A DNA stretch of 64,000 bases. It comes from Amorphophallus konjac (taxonomy: Eukaryota; Streptophyta; Magnoliopsida; Alismatales; Araceae). Each line of letters begins with the position of its first letter. Position 1 is the first letter of the stretch. The position numbers were made by a program, and so were the translations under genes. Positions 49,013-61,700 of the stretch are shown one piece after another. Under the pieces are notes generated by a model that saw only the letters and a list, made by a program, of their open reading frames with translations, did no database searches and had not been told where the DNA came from. The DNA lies in contig CM040128.1 of the NCBI GenBank assembly GCA_022559845.1, forward strand, positions 180,402,691 to 180,466,690, given 5' to 3'.

Positions 49013-52000
49013 ATGGCTGCCGAACGTGCTCAATGGCGCAACATGCAGCGTACCCTCCAAGGGATGACTCAAGTGCTACAACAGGTAGCACAAGGTGGTG
49101 CTCCACGAGCTAGAAGCTTACACCAAGCCTTTAAGAACATGAATCCCCCGAAGTTTATGGGATCGACCGATCCGGACGATGCCGAGCATTGGGTTCGGGA
49201 AACCGAACGCATATTCCGTGTCATGCAATGCACGGATCAGGACAAAGTTCTATTAGCTACATTCCAGTTAGAGAAAGATGCTAGATGCTGGTGGGAGTCT
49301 ATTGAAGCAACCATCGATCCTACTCAAGTAACATGGGAAGAATTTGTGGAATACTTCAATGCTAAATATTTCTCGGACCGAGTCCAAGAAAAGAAGGCTG
49401 CAGAATTCGCTGCATTAAAGCAACGATCTTTATCATTAGCAGATTATGAAGCTCAGTTCTCCAGGTTGTCTAGATATGCTAAGAATCTTATTAGCACGGA
49501 GAAGATGAAAGCCCGTAGATTTCTTAATGGGCTTAGGCCCCACTATATTACTCAACTGGCGCCTATGGATATCCAAGTTTATTCTGAAATAGTGCGCCGA
49601 GCTCAACTACTTGAAGATGCCACGGAACTATCTGATAGGATCCGTGGAAAAGACAAGAAGGAGCAAGTCACGGGTTCGGGTTCTTTCAAACCCAACTTTA
49701 AGAAGAGGCCCAATACTGGAGGTTCATCCTCTCAAGATTCAAAGTTCAAGAAATCCAAGCCCTTCTCAATCACCACTACACCTTCAAACGTAGTATGCAA
49801 GCATTGTGACAAGGCTGGTCACAAGACAGAAGAATGCTGGAGGAAATTAGGAGCTTGTCTCCGTTGTGGGAGTCGCGAACATCGGATTCCCGATTGTCCA
49901 TTAATGAATGACCAAGCCGGTGACGGTAAACGCCCGGTGACGAAGAATGCTCATCTTCATGCAATCCAGGAGATCGAACCTGAAGAAGAAGGCGGATTAG
50001 TGGAAGGTACATTGAAAATTTGTTCCAAAAGTGCTTATATCTTATTTGATACGGGTGCATCACATTCCTTTATTTCTAAGAAGTTTGCCGACCCGTTACC
50101 GTTAGAAGCAGAATGGATAAAAATAGTTCTAACTACTCCTCTGGGAAGTGAAAATGATATTACTCATCACTATCAAAACTGTGAGGTAATGGTTCAAGGT
50201 AGGAATTTACCTATAGATCTCATATGCCTCGATCTAAAGGAGTATGATGTTATACTGGGAGCGGACTGGTTATCCACATACCATGCAACGGTTGATTGCC
50301 GCAATAGCCAAATTGCTTTCAAAGATTTTCCAGGATTAGTCTTTACTCGCCCCAAGAGTCGGAGCAAATCCCCTCTTATTTCGGCTCTTCGAGCAAGCAA
50401 GCTCGTCAGGAAAGGATGTGTATCCTTCCTTGCATTTGTCACCGTTAAGGAAACAAAAGGACATTAAGATAGAAGACATTCAGGTAGTGCAAGAATTTCC
50501 AGACGTATTTCCGGAAGATTTGCCGGGATTACCCCCTCAAAGAGAAGTGGTCTTCACCATTGACTTAGTCCCTGGTGCTGGTCCAGTTTCAAAGGCACCC
50601 TATAGAATGTCCCCTGCGGAACTCAAAGAATTGAAGGAGCAGTTGATGGAACTGATTCGAAAAGGGTTTATTAGACCAAGTACTTCCCCGTGGGGAGCAC
50701 CAGTCTTATTTGTAAAGAAGAAGGATGGATCCATGAGATTGTGCATCGACTATCGACAGTTGAATCATCTTACTATCCAAAACAAGTATCCACTGCCGAG
50801 AATCGATGAGTTATTTGATCAAATTTCCGGATCCAAATATTTTTCCAAGATTGATCTCAGGTCGGGATATCATCAGTTAAGAATCAAGGATGATGACATT
50901 CATAAGACTGCGTTCAGAAGCAGGTATGTCCACTATGAATTTATTATTATGCCTTTTGAACTAACCCATGCCCCTGCTGCCTTCATGCAGTTAATGAATA
51001 GCATATTCAGGCCTTACTTGGATCAATTCATAGTAGTCTTCATTGATGATATATTGATATATTCCAAGACTAAGGAAGAACATGAAGAGCATTTAAGGAT
51101 TGCATTGCAAGTATTGAGGGAAAATCAATTATATGCAAAGCTCAGCAAATGTGAATTCTGGCTTGAAGAAGTGACTTTCCTCGGACATGTGATATCCAAG
51201 GATGGTCTATCTGTTGATCCATCAAAGGTGGAAGCTGTAAGAAACTGGGAAAAACCAACTAATGCAAGTGAGATCAGAAGTTTCTTAGGTCTTGCAGGCT
51301 ATTATCGGTGATTCATCAAAGATTTCTCTAAGATCGCCGTACCACTTACAAGATTAACTCGCAAGGAGATCCGATATGAATGGAGTGAGGAATGTGAAAG
51401 AAGTTTCCAAACTCTCAAGGATCATCTCACTACAGCTCCGGTCTTAGCTCTACCTATAGAAGGAGAGAAATTCAAGGTCTACATAGATGCTTCTGGCATT
51501 GGCCTCGGATGTGTCCTAATGCAACTAGGAAAGGTCATAGCATACTCTTCACGTCAACTGAAGAAGCATGAGGAGAATTACCCCGTCCATGACTTAGAAC
51601 TGGCCGCGGTGGTATTTGCCCTAAAGATATGGAGACACTACTTATATGGAGTGCAGTTTACTGTATACTCCGATCACAAGAGTCTCAAATATCTATTCTC
51701 ACAAAAGGAGCTAAACATGAGACAAAGACGCTGGCTAAAATATCTCAAGGACTTCGACTTCAATATACAATACCATCCCGGAAAGGGTAATTATGTTGCT
51801 GATGCCCTTAGTCGAAAGCCGAGAGCAATGATAGCCAATTGTATGATACAAGAATGGAGGTTGCCAGAACAATTCTCCGAGCTCAATATAAGCTTGGACA
51901 AGGAAGCCAAATTTGTCACATTATCTCATGTAAGCATACAGTCAGATTTATTATCTGAGATACAAGCACTTCAGGATGATGATCCTATATTAGTGGAAAT

Positions 52001-53366
52001 CAAAGGCAGATTAGAAGGACAATCTGATTTTCAACTAACTTCTGATGGAAGATTATTATTCAAAGGTAAAACTTGTATACCCGACTGTCCGGAATTAAAG
52101 AAGAAGATCTTAGATGAAGCTCACCGATCAAGGTACACTATTCATCCAGGATCAACCAAAATGTACCAAGATGTAAAGAGGAACTTTTGGTGGCCCAACA
52201 TGAAAAGAGAAATAGCGGACTATGTATCACGCTGTCTCACATGCCAACAGGTCAAGGCGGAACACCAAAAGCCTGCTGGAAAACTACATCCTCTAGATAT
52301 TCCTAAATGGAAGTGGGAGGATATTGGTATGGATTTCATCATGGGTCTATCTAAATCCAAAGGAGGACATGATGGAATATGGGTTATCATTGACCGTTTA
52401 ACTAAATCGGCGCATTTCTTGCCAATAAAGAGTCGATGGTCAATTGATGTCTTAGCTGCATTATATATCAAGGAAATAGTCAGGTTACATGGAATTCCGG
52501 TCTCAATCGTGTCTGATAGAGATCCCCGTTTCACTTCTCATTTTTGGAAGGGATTACAACATTCGTTGGGGACAAGACTAAATTTTAGTACAGCTTTTCA
52601 TCCTCAAACGGATGGTCAGACCAAGAGAACTAACCAAGTTGTTGAGGATATGCTAAGAGCTTGCATCATTGACTTTGGTGGAAGCTGGCATGAACATTTG
52701 CCACTAGTGGAATTTGCATATAATAATAGCTACCAAGCTAGTATCCAAATGGCACCTTTCGAAGCTCTATATGGAAGGAGTTGCCGATCACCCTTATGCT
52801 GGAACGAAGTTGGAGAGAAACAACTGTTAGGTCTAGACATGGTAAGGGATACAACTGAGAAGATACAAGTAATCAGAGAAAAATTGCAAGTTGCTCAGAC
52901 CAGGCAAAAGGCTTATGCAGATACAAGAAGGAGAGATCTTGAATTCCAAATCGGAGATCATGTATTTCTTAAAATATCGCCTGGACGTGGCATACGAAGA
53001 TTTGGTGTTAAGGGCAAGCTTACGCCAAGATTCATCGGACCATTTGAGGTACTCGAAAGAGTTGGCGAGGTTGCTTATCGCATCGCGTTGCCTCCTCAAT
53101 TGTCCGAGGTACATAATGTTTTTCACATATCTATGTTGAAGAAGTATGTACACGATCCATCTCACATTATTGAACATGGAGATCTGGTGATCCAGAAAGA
53201 TCTCACCTATGAACAGAAGCCTATGAAGATCTTAGACCGTGAAATACGAGCTTTAAGGAATAAGGTTATTCCCATGCTTAAGGTGCAATGGAATAAAAAT
53301 ACTGAACACGAAGCGACATGGGAGACCGAGGAATCTATGAAGAAACAATTTCCCGAGTTATTCTAA
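49013..53366 (+). pseudogene. Tekay gag-pol, internal region 2: frameshift, stop and lost integrase Glu
   Basis: 4354 nt, one base longer than the other two copies. An extra base near 50457 in an A-rich run shifts the frame after the protease, and a TGA at 51309-51311 (Arg in the sister copies) stops it in the RT C-terminal part. Gag has two CCHC knuckles; protease DTGAS is present; [10 protein letters not shown] is present but a conserved block reads [12 protein letters not shown], where the sister copy has [12 protein letters not shown]. In the integrase the third catalytic residue is changed: QTKRTNQ (AAG at 52623-52625), where the sister copies have QTERTNQ. The end and polypurine tract are intact. 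Confidence 0.93.
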
Positions 53367-53435
53367 GAGGTATATGATCTACACTCTCCACGTATATACA
53401 TATTATGCAATTGAATTTGGGGACCAAATTCTTTT

Positions 53436-53448
53436 AAGTGGGGGAGGG
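53436..53448 (+). other. Polypurine tract, internal region 2
   Basis: AAGTGGGGGAGGG abutting LTR D. Confidence 0.92.
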
Positions 53449-56433
53449 TGTAGCAACCCTGATAAAATATTAATAATAATAAAGATTTTAAAATAAATCA
53501 AATAAATAGATAAATAAAACAAAATAAAATAACGCCTCGGATAAAGGCGCTATTCAAATTAGAAACGCCTCTGGATAAGGCGTTATTCAAGAAGTGACGC
53601 CCTGACCACACGACGTCAAATTCTAAACGCCAAAAACGGTAAGGAAAAGTAACGCCCCTATCTTAGGCGTGTTTTAAAACAAGGAACGCCCTTACACAAG
53701 GCGCTTCTTAAAGAACGACCTGCACCAGGTCGTCAATTTAAGAATCGACGCCCTGACCTAGGTCGTTAATTACATTCCAGAACCGTTCGAACCCTGAACT
53801 TATCCAGGGTAATGGATAAGTATTAGAAAGAGTTAAAAGGTGGTAAGGACTCTGTATTGGAAGCATTACTTCCACTAGAACTCTAACCCTAATAGGACCC
53901 CCAAAATCCTATAAATAGTCTTGATCGAACAAACCCCAAACCTATTTGATTCAAGCCTCTGCGACGGTAAGTGAAGAATAGAACTGTTCTTCTTATTCTT
54001 TTTTTTTTTCTGTTTCGAGTGTATGAAGAACTAACGTTCTTCATCTCCTTCTCTTCTTACAGGTCGAAGAGAGCACACGTAGTGAAGAACAAGGTAACGT
54101 TCTTCTACTATCTCCTCTGTTCCGATAAGTGAAGAAATTAATATATGTTTCTTCTTCTCTTCTTATAGGAACTGCAGCATCTTCTTCTAGTTAAAGATCC
54201 CTCACGTTCATCTTCGATCAAACTATCAAGGTAGGTATTCTCAAGTTACTGTAGCCCAAATGAAATTAATGCAAGATATATATATAAGCATGTCATGCAT
54301 ACGGTTTAATATGGTTTTGTTAAGTTTCTGCAATATTTTGAAAGAGACGCCCCTATCAAGGGCGCTAATTTACAAGACACGACCCTGCCCAGGTCGTCAA
54401 TTTCATATTTGACGCCCTGTACACAAGCGTTAATTTCATGTAATGTTAATCAGCTATCTTAAGAACTGATTATCCACGAAAATCACATGTAATTAAATTG
54501 TTCATGTTTAAAAATCCATAAATATGAAATATCGAATGCATGACTCTCCCTGTGAAGTTCTTCCTGTCACGACTATATAAATACCATCCTGTACATCGAT
54601 TATTGTGAAACTTCTGGCTGTTCGTGTCAATTACTGCAATTTCTTGAATTCACGACTTCGACAAGGTCATTTTCCATGTGTTAACGCCCCATCATAGGGC
54701 GTGAATTGAAAGGTAACGCCCCTTCATTGGGCGCGTTTATGTTAAAATCCCGAACAATATATTCTGTAAAAATAGGAATTTAATGATTAACGCCCCTGTC
54801 AAGGGCGCGTTTTTGATAAATTCCTGAAAATTAATTATATTCTGTCAAATATGTAAATAATAAGACGCCTTCTGGTGTAGTCGTCAAATCTTGAAGAAAC
54901 ATATGTAAACATATGTAAACGCCCTTCTGTTAGGCGTTATTTACTTGAGAAACGACTTAGCGTAAGTCATTATTTTCTGTAAAAATATTTTTTTATCCTG
55001 ATTCTGTTAACCGATGGTTTCATATTATATAATATATATATCGGCACTATTCTCCACTCCGTGAGTATAGTCCCACTTTTCACGTTGTTTTATCGATCAC
55101 ACTCAACTCTCATTGACATACAAGCTCTCCATTGGACATTCCGTTCCTTTGGACTAGCGAGTTAGTCATAGAGACCTCCGTAAGACTCCTCGTAGCCTTG
55201 GATTCCCTCAAGGCCGACTGAGCTGGTTGTACCCTAAAAACCCATTACACCATTGATGCCATGTCACTCTAAAGAAACATGGGATACCGGCCCTTATGAT
55301 GATACAAAGAGTATATCATAAGAAATTCTTAATGGAATGATGATATCATGCCATATCATGTCATTCTTGTAAACCTCAATTCTATGATAAGAATGAGGGT
55401 ATCTTACCTTTGATATACTGTTCATGTGGACCTCAATTCTATATAAAGAATGTCCATATTGATTTGTCATGGTACCCAAGTTAAGGGAACCATATTCTAC
55501 CTAGATTTTTATCGATATCGTGATTATACCGTTATTATCGCCATTCTATGTACTTTGTCATATTTTGGACTCTATTCTATCAAAGTTGTCATACGTGTCT
55601 ACAAGCTTGATTATTGAAATTCTATGTTGGCTATAAACAAGAGTGGATGTCAAAACACATGATAAATGCCTGCGCATATAGGGCCCGATCTGGTCCTGGG
55701 AGGAGCACCCGAAAGTACTTGTGCCCATGGGAGTTAAAATGATAAGGTATCTGGCATTATACCGAGTACTTGACTTGCTTGATTGGACATTCCACACACA
55801 TCTTGTACTTGAATCGTACTTGGCTTAACATGAAATGCGTGGCCCGAAAAAGGGTAACTCACTTGCTTGATACATGATAGCCAAAGTTCTTGACATGACT
55901 TGTTAAACGTACTTGCTTGAATATCTTGAATAAACTTGTTATCTTCTTGAAAGTTCATGATTAAGTTCATCTTATTTCCTTGATATTACATTCTCTCTAT
56001 CTTGTCGTTTTATGCGAGCATGCATAGCTTTATTGCATTCATGAAAGATGTAATTACTTAAACCCCTTGCTAGTACTTGAGATATAAATTCCTACTGAGC
56101 GTTCGCTCATTCCGTTTGTCCCTTTGTACTTTTCAGGTAAGTCCGACGACGACGGAAGTCAATCGGATGGGAATATTCAAGAGTGAAAGTGATAGAGCTG
56201 CTCAAGTGTCGTCTAGTTGTTTCTATAGTTTTCTTGAGTCAACTATGTACTTTTCTTTTTATTAAACATAGTATTGGATTTGTAATAGTCTATTATAAAG
56301 GAATAAAGGATTGGGTTATCTTGCTATTTTGTGCATCTCTGTCTTTGTGTCGAATACCCGACCACTCTGATTGACATGATTGATATAGACACGTCGCGCA
56401 CCTCCGGGTATCTTCCGCGCTCGGGGCGTGACA
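53449..56433 (+). repeat. LTR D, 2985 bp
   Basis: Complete 3' LTR of the array; partner of LTR A and of the 47926-48838 piece. TATAAATA at 53910-53917. Next bases GTTCC are the target duplication. Confidence 0.93.
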
Positions 56434-57119
56434 GTTCCCTTCTCTAATTCGTCCTCCTTGGCTTGATCCATCCTCTTGTAGACCCACGCCGCAAGCTTCA
56501 TAAGGTTGATGCCTTTGGTAGCTTTGATTTGTTTCACCATGTTTGAGCTTGGGATGAGGCTTGAGAGCATTTCATGAGCACTTATGCTCCTTGTCATAGT
56601 GACCATCTTCTCTTCATCTCCTTGCTTCATCTTCTTTAGGCCTAAGAGCATCTCCACTTCTTCTAGAAGTATGGTGGCTTCAAAGGTAGAAAACAAGAAA
56701 GTATGAGTGGAGGGGTGCCAAATTTCTATGAGAGCTCCTATGGCAGCCCAATCTAAGTGTACATCATCAAGGTGCTTTGCATGGGTTACTAATCCTAGTA
56801 GGTGCCATTTGGAGAGGTAGGCCCTCATGTCTAAGGAGAGCTTGGAGAGAAGGAGGGGAAGCCACTTGTTCTTGGTATATCTCCTTGCCCCCGGTATATT
56901 TGGGTAGTCCTGAAAATAATAAAAGAAAAGAAAAAAGTGGAAAAGAGGAGGTTGTGATCAGAATTTGAGAAAGAAAGGGGGTAGGATAGAAGTCTAGAAA
57001 TCAATTCTCATACTTACTTGATTCATGGCAATCCTCCCATTAATGTGACCTGTAATTTCAGAAATCCTGGGAAATGCAATCTTGGTTTTCTTTAAAGGCC
57101 TTCGCATCATTTTCTCCAT
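56434..57119 (-). pseudogene. Gene B, 5' part: PMD-like gene, antisense in G
   Basis: Likely start ATG 57119 (MEKMMRRPLKKTKIAFPRIS), exon 1 to 57018, intron 57017-56910 (108 bases; CAA|GTAAGTATG ... TTTTCAG|GAC, phase 0), exon 2 from 56909. Exon 2 reads KWLPLLLSKLSLDMRAYLSK, LDWAAIGALIEIWHPSTHTF and FEATILLEEVEMLLGLKKM, the pattern of a PMD/aminotransferase-like N-terminal half (Trp-x-Pro-x-Thr-His-Thr-Phe followed by a conserved LLGL). The frame stops at the Tekay insertion after EKGT and continues at 34372. Whether the gene was ever active in G is not visible. Confidence 0.62.
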
Positions 57120-58627
57120 CCTCTTTCGGTTGAGGAAGAAACCCCTATTCTCTATTCTCTGTTACTGAATGTTTCGGCTGTTGACTTTCGGTTTGATGGT
57201 TTTAGCAGATAGCCGCCCCTTTTATAACATTTGAAGCCTTGGTTGCAGTCGAACGATAGGGAAGTTTGAGTTCGAGAGGGAATAGGCCTCAGGGTTTTGT
57301 TTCCGAACAGGGAAGGGGCCGCTGGAACTTGCAGTCAATTGACGACGAAGCCATTGGCATCATTTTATTGAATCACAACCCACTTAGTGTCGTCATGTAT
57401 ATAACGCCCTCATATGCAGGCATCATTTACTATCTGATTCCAAGTTAAACATTGAAAGGAATTGGTGACGTTATGACTGTCGTCATTTATGTTTATAGCA
57501 CCCCTTCGCGAGGTCGTCATTTCTTCAGATTGATGCTTTAAGTCATTTTATGGCTTTATGATTATTTGACGAACTTCCACTCTATATCTTGATGCATTAT
57601 CATAATAATCTTTGAATCTGTTGAGCTAATGATCTTTGATGAACTTATGCACTTATATCTTAATGGATTGATCATATTAATGATCTTTGTTGGATCTAAT
57701 GGTCTTTGAGCGCAGAGAAGAATGGGTTATGTAGGTCTCGAGATGCTTGGATCTACCTTTGGTAACATCATTCCATCCTTTGTATCATCTCCTCGTATGC
57801 ATTGTTACTATATAGTATCTATTCTAATATAGTATATCAAGGACCTTATGATTCTGATGAACCTGGAATTTGAGTTCCCCTTCATTAAAAATAGTGATAG
57901 TTCCAGGGGAGTCTTGATCGCACGGATAGGCCGTTGGGTCATCTGAGGTTTGGGACGACGGTTCCGCTTTCTGAGTTGATGCGTGGATAAACGGGATTCG
58001 GCTTAGTATCAGCTCAGGGATCTGGATTCCTGACCAAGTCTGGATGGTTTAGTAATATTATCCCTTATTATTTTCTATTTTTTAGTTTACTTTTATATTT
58101 TCTTTTAGCCCAGCATGCATCGTGTAGGATTTTAAGCTTTAATGATAAAAATCCTCATATTAAGCCAGTAATGAGGGCCGCTTGCTCTTGATTTAAGTTG
58201 ACATGAGATATTCCATTCAAAATCGAGTACTGTGTTCTCCTTGAAGCCGCTCAGGCTTTTTCCTTGAAAGTATTCATTCGCTGGATTCCTATCTCACTTC
58301 ATTTTCTTTTTCTAGTCCACCTTGGTTATAGCACGTCCACATTGGCTGGTAATCGCTCTCCAATGGTGTCTTTCCTTTCGTGCCCGCGTACACATTTCAT
58401 TTCGTTTATTAGCTTAGTTCTTTCATCCAGTTGATCGTTGCTTTCTCGTAATCATCCAAGGTTGTTTCATTCAGAATCATGGAAAGATTTCAATGCTTAG
58501 TGTCGGAGGCATGTCACATCACACCTTGGCATCTACTTTTCAGTCCATTCTCACTTCATTCCACTTCTTGCACTATCGCTTTGTTCTGTTTCACTCCCTT
58601 GCAAAGTAGACGCCAAGGCGGGGCAGC
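57120..58627. other. G 3' region upstream of the 3' LTR
   Basis: No gene on either strand. Degenerate hairpins at 57339-57540 (ACGCCCTCATATGCAGGC, GTGACG/CGTCA). A purine-rich AAGGCGGGGCAGC sits directly before the LTR at 58628 and may be the polypurine tract. The rest is A/T-rich without repeats that I can name. Confidence 0.6.
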
Positions 58628-60289
58628 TGTAGACACGCCAAAATCGATGCTATATTAAGTAATTTTCATGTCACCACGTGATGCCCCAAAGTGGACTTCA
58701 ATACTGGCTTAATATGAACCTTTTCTAATTTATTTGATATTTTTCCATAATATCGTAATTAGCGCCCGGAGGCAGGGCGTTATTTAACTGACGACTGGAT
58801 GGGTGTCGTGGTTTCATAAATCAACGACTGTTCACGCAGGCATTATTTCTTGATTTTTACGAATCCTAATGAAAATGAAATTCTAAAGAATTGACGTCAG
58901 CTTATGGGGTGTTGATTATTTGACGCCATTTTAAGAAGGCGTCATTTCCTATTTTTAAATATGGAAAGTCATTTATTTCTATAATTAAACCCAAGAATCA
59001 ATGACTGCATGGCTGTCGTCATTTCAAAATAGCGACCCCCTCCATGTCGTCATTTCAGCTTCCGTCTCCTGTTCGTCTGCTACCGTCTCGGGAAGAATCC
59101 TTCCTTGTTTTAACATCATATTCGATTGGGGAAGGCAGATCCTTGCTGGAGGATTGCTATCCTTGTTTTAATCCCATTTAAATAAAGACTTTTGCCCTAT
59201 AAATACCCCATGGCTTCCTCACGCGCGAGAGGTTAAGAACACAAGGAGTTTTTCACTGAGAGTTAGCAGTTGCACACAGAGAGAGAGTTTTTACACAGAG
59301 AGAAGAGAGCTCATTTTTGCTAACAATTCCTTGCAAGGTCTTCTACCTGGTGGTCTCCCTCCGGCGGTGTTCTTCTTCCACAGGCAGTTCTTCCTCCATG
59401 GACGGCGGTCTTCCTCCAGCCGACGTTCCTCCTGTTGCTACCGAAGCTTTTGTTTCTCCTCCTTTACTGCTGCTACACACAGCCGAAGGGCACCCCCTCC
59501 TCTTTTAGATTTTTTATTTGTTATTATCATACATCACACACATCCCTCTCTAGCTATTTTGCTGGAGATATTCTTAGCATATCATATCACCTATTTGCAT
59601 AGCATACATATCTCCATCCCTTTTCACTCCTCTTAGGGGTTTTAAACAAACACACAAGGTGTGTTCATGCTTATGTTGCATAGCTTTTTATCTCTTTAGA
59701 GCATTGATACTACACTTTGGCTAATCCACATATTTGCTTCTTTTTACTTGTTTTGCATGGGTAATCAACATAAAAACCCCCTTCATCAGCCGGTCGGTAG
59801 AAGGAGGAAGGCAGAACTCACTTTCACCCACTTTTCACAAGGTACATGTGATCATCCCTTTATTTTTTTAAGGTAACCTATGGATGCACTAATATTCGAA
59901 AAGAATCAGTTCGTTCATTGATCAGGGTTAATTCGTTTATTTAGTCCCACCGGGCGTGCCAGACTTGTGGACGCACTTTTCGACACGCTCATTTGTTTGT
60001 TCTTTAAGTCAGTTTATTCGGCGGGTTTATTTGTTTATTAAGTGTGTGGGCGTGCCAGTCACAAAGTGACGATTTATTGTGCGCTCGATCTGACTAATCT
60101 GACGATTGTGTGATTCGTGTCGGGACCAAAACCCGCTCCGCCATAAAGGTCACGACGTCATTTGCATCCCCTCGGAGAGGGGAACACCCTTGATTAATCG
60201 TCAGGAAAAGGGGCCTCATGGCTAGAAAATTAATTGCATAAAAACCTATTAAGAAATGCTGAAGTCCTCGTACGAGGGTGTGTAGAAAG

Positions 60290-61065
60290 TATCTGAGCTC
60301 ATGTCGGTCATGTGTTGACCATTTAATGTTCGGACGAATGTCCGGCTTGAGAATAGCATAATCGTCGTGGGAAGACTGGAACATGTGTATGTCGGGATAC
60401 AACAAATTTATTGTTCAAAGGAAGGGGAAACGTTCAGTTAAATCTCGGTTAGAGCGGTCAGAAACCGATAAGTTTGTCAGCCTGGTGTAAGATCAAGCTA
60501 CAACCATACTACGGTGGCCCCCCCCCCCCACGGTCGAAGTCGGGCTCGTGTGGGCATCGTCAATATTTCCGGTGCCAAGGGGGCAACGGGAGGATGTCCC
60601 GGGACCAGATCTGAGAACCAATATGCGTTCAAAGGGAGCGGGCTATAGACCGAGGGTATGGGTCAGGCAATGACCATGATCGGGTTGGACCCGAGGTCTA
60701 AGCATGCCCCACGGAGGCCTTATTGATATTCCCATGTAAAGGGTCTGGGGAGGATGAGAGCCTTCTCGTTCCATTCAGATTTTGTCAGTCACTCATGGAC
60801 CACTTTATGTCCGGACAAAGGTCCGTGTTTGTAGCATAAGAGACGGTGACAAACCATATAAATGTCTACTATGAGTACAGCAAGTTTAATGCAAGTGTGG
60901 GATTAGATCCCGGTATATGTGTCGGTCACTAACAGACCATTCACCGTTCGGACGAGAGTCCGCATTTGAAGCATCGAAGACACCGACAAAGCCGTACGGA
61001 TGTCTGCCGTAGATACGACAAGTTTAATGTGGATACGGGATTGGATCCCGATGGAGGTGGGTCAA
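60290..61065. repeat. Three degenerate ~140-bp units with CGGAC/GTCCG hairpins
   Basis: Units near 60296-60420, 60785-60905 and 60925-61040 share GACCATT...GTTCGGACGA, GTCCG, GCAT...AGA and ACAAGTTTAATG. Each has a small stem: CGGACGAATGTCCG, CCGGACAAAGGTCCG, CGGACGAGAGTCCG. No gene. Confidence 0.75.
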
Positions 61066-61359
61066 GCTGATGATCTCTTGGCCCAAGGTGGTTGCGGACT
61101 ATGGCCATATCGGGATCCCCGAGGTCCACGTCCGATACCATTGGGCATCGTTGCTTTTCTCTTCACGCACAGTCCGAGGAAGCGGATAGTTAGGTGTGGA
61201 GCCTGAGCTCGGCATCGTGCGGCCTCGCACGCGGATCGATTATGACAGAGGCAGCTTATATTCTTTCATTTCTTTTTATTGATTTAGGTCTCTTCGTTTG
61301 TTTTATTTAATAGTTTCAGGCCTTTTCTTTTATTTAGCTAATTATATTGCCCTTTTTTA

Positions 61360-61700
61360 GGCGCGCCGGTTTAAGGAAGCAAAGGGGGGCGCGCAGGTTT
61401 AATGGGTGACATAGGGCGCACCGGATTAGGGATGAAGCCAAAGGGGGGGGCGCCAGAATAGGAGGTTCAAGGGGTGCGCCGATTTAATGGGTCTTCATGG
61501 GAGGCGCGCCAGATTAGGTGGATGCACAGGGGGCGCGCCGGATTAGGTTCAAGAAGAATGGCGCGCCGGATTAACAAGGTGAATAGTAAGGGGGAGCACT
61601 ATTCACGCTATTCATCCCTTGATTTTGAAAGTCATTTTGAGTGTAGAGTTAAACCGGCGCGGGGGGGGGGGGGGGGGGTTACCGCACCGGATTAGGAGCG
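61360..61700. repeat. GGCGCGCCGGATTAG motif cluster 1
   Basis: About ten copies or variants (GGCGCGCCGGTTTAAG, GGCGCGCCAGATTAGG, GGCGCGCCGGATTAAC) spaced 25-35 bases. The core GGCGCGCC is an 8-base palindrome. Ends with an 18-G run (61661-61678). Confidence 0.85.

Larger units (their letters stand above)
34373..56433 (+). mobile_element. Tekay retrotransposon array: recombinant mosaic of two elements
   Basis: 22,061 bp flanked by GTTCC (34368-34372 and 56434-56438). Order: LTR A (5' half only), pol 3' end, LTR B, internal region 1, LTR C, two extra copies of the LTR 3' end, internal region 2, LTR D. LTR A and LTR D are of one sequence type and fit the target duplication, so they are the outer ends of one insertion. 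LTRs B and C are a second, closely matched type. The extra 3' ends again resemble type A/D. A second element was therefore brought into the 5' LTR by recombination, not by simple insertion. Confidence 0.9.
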
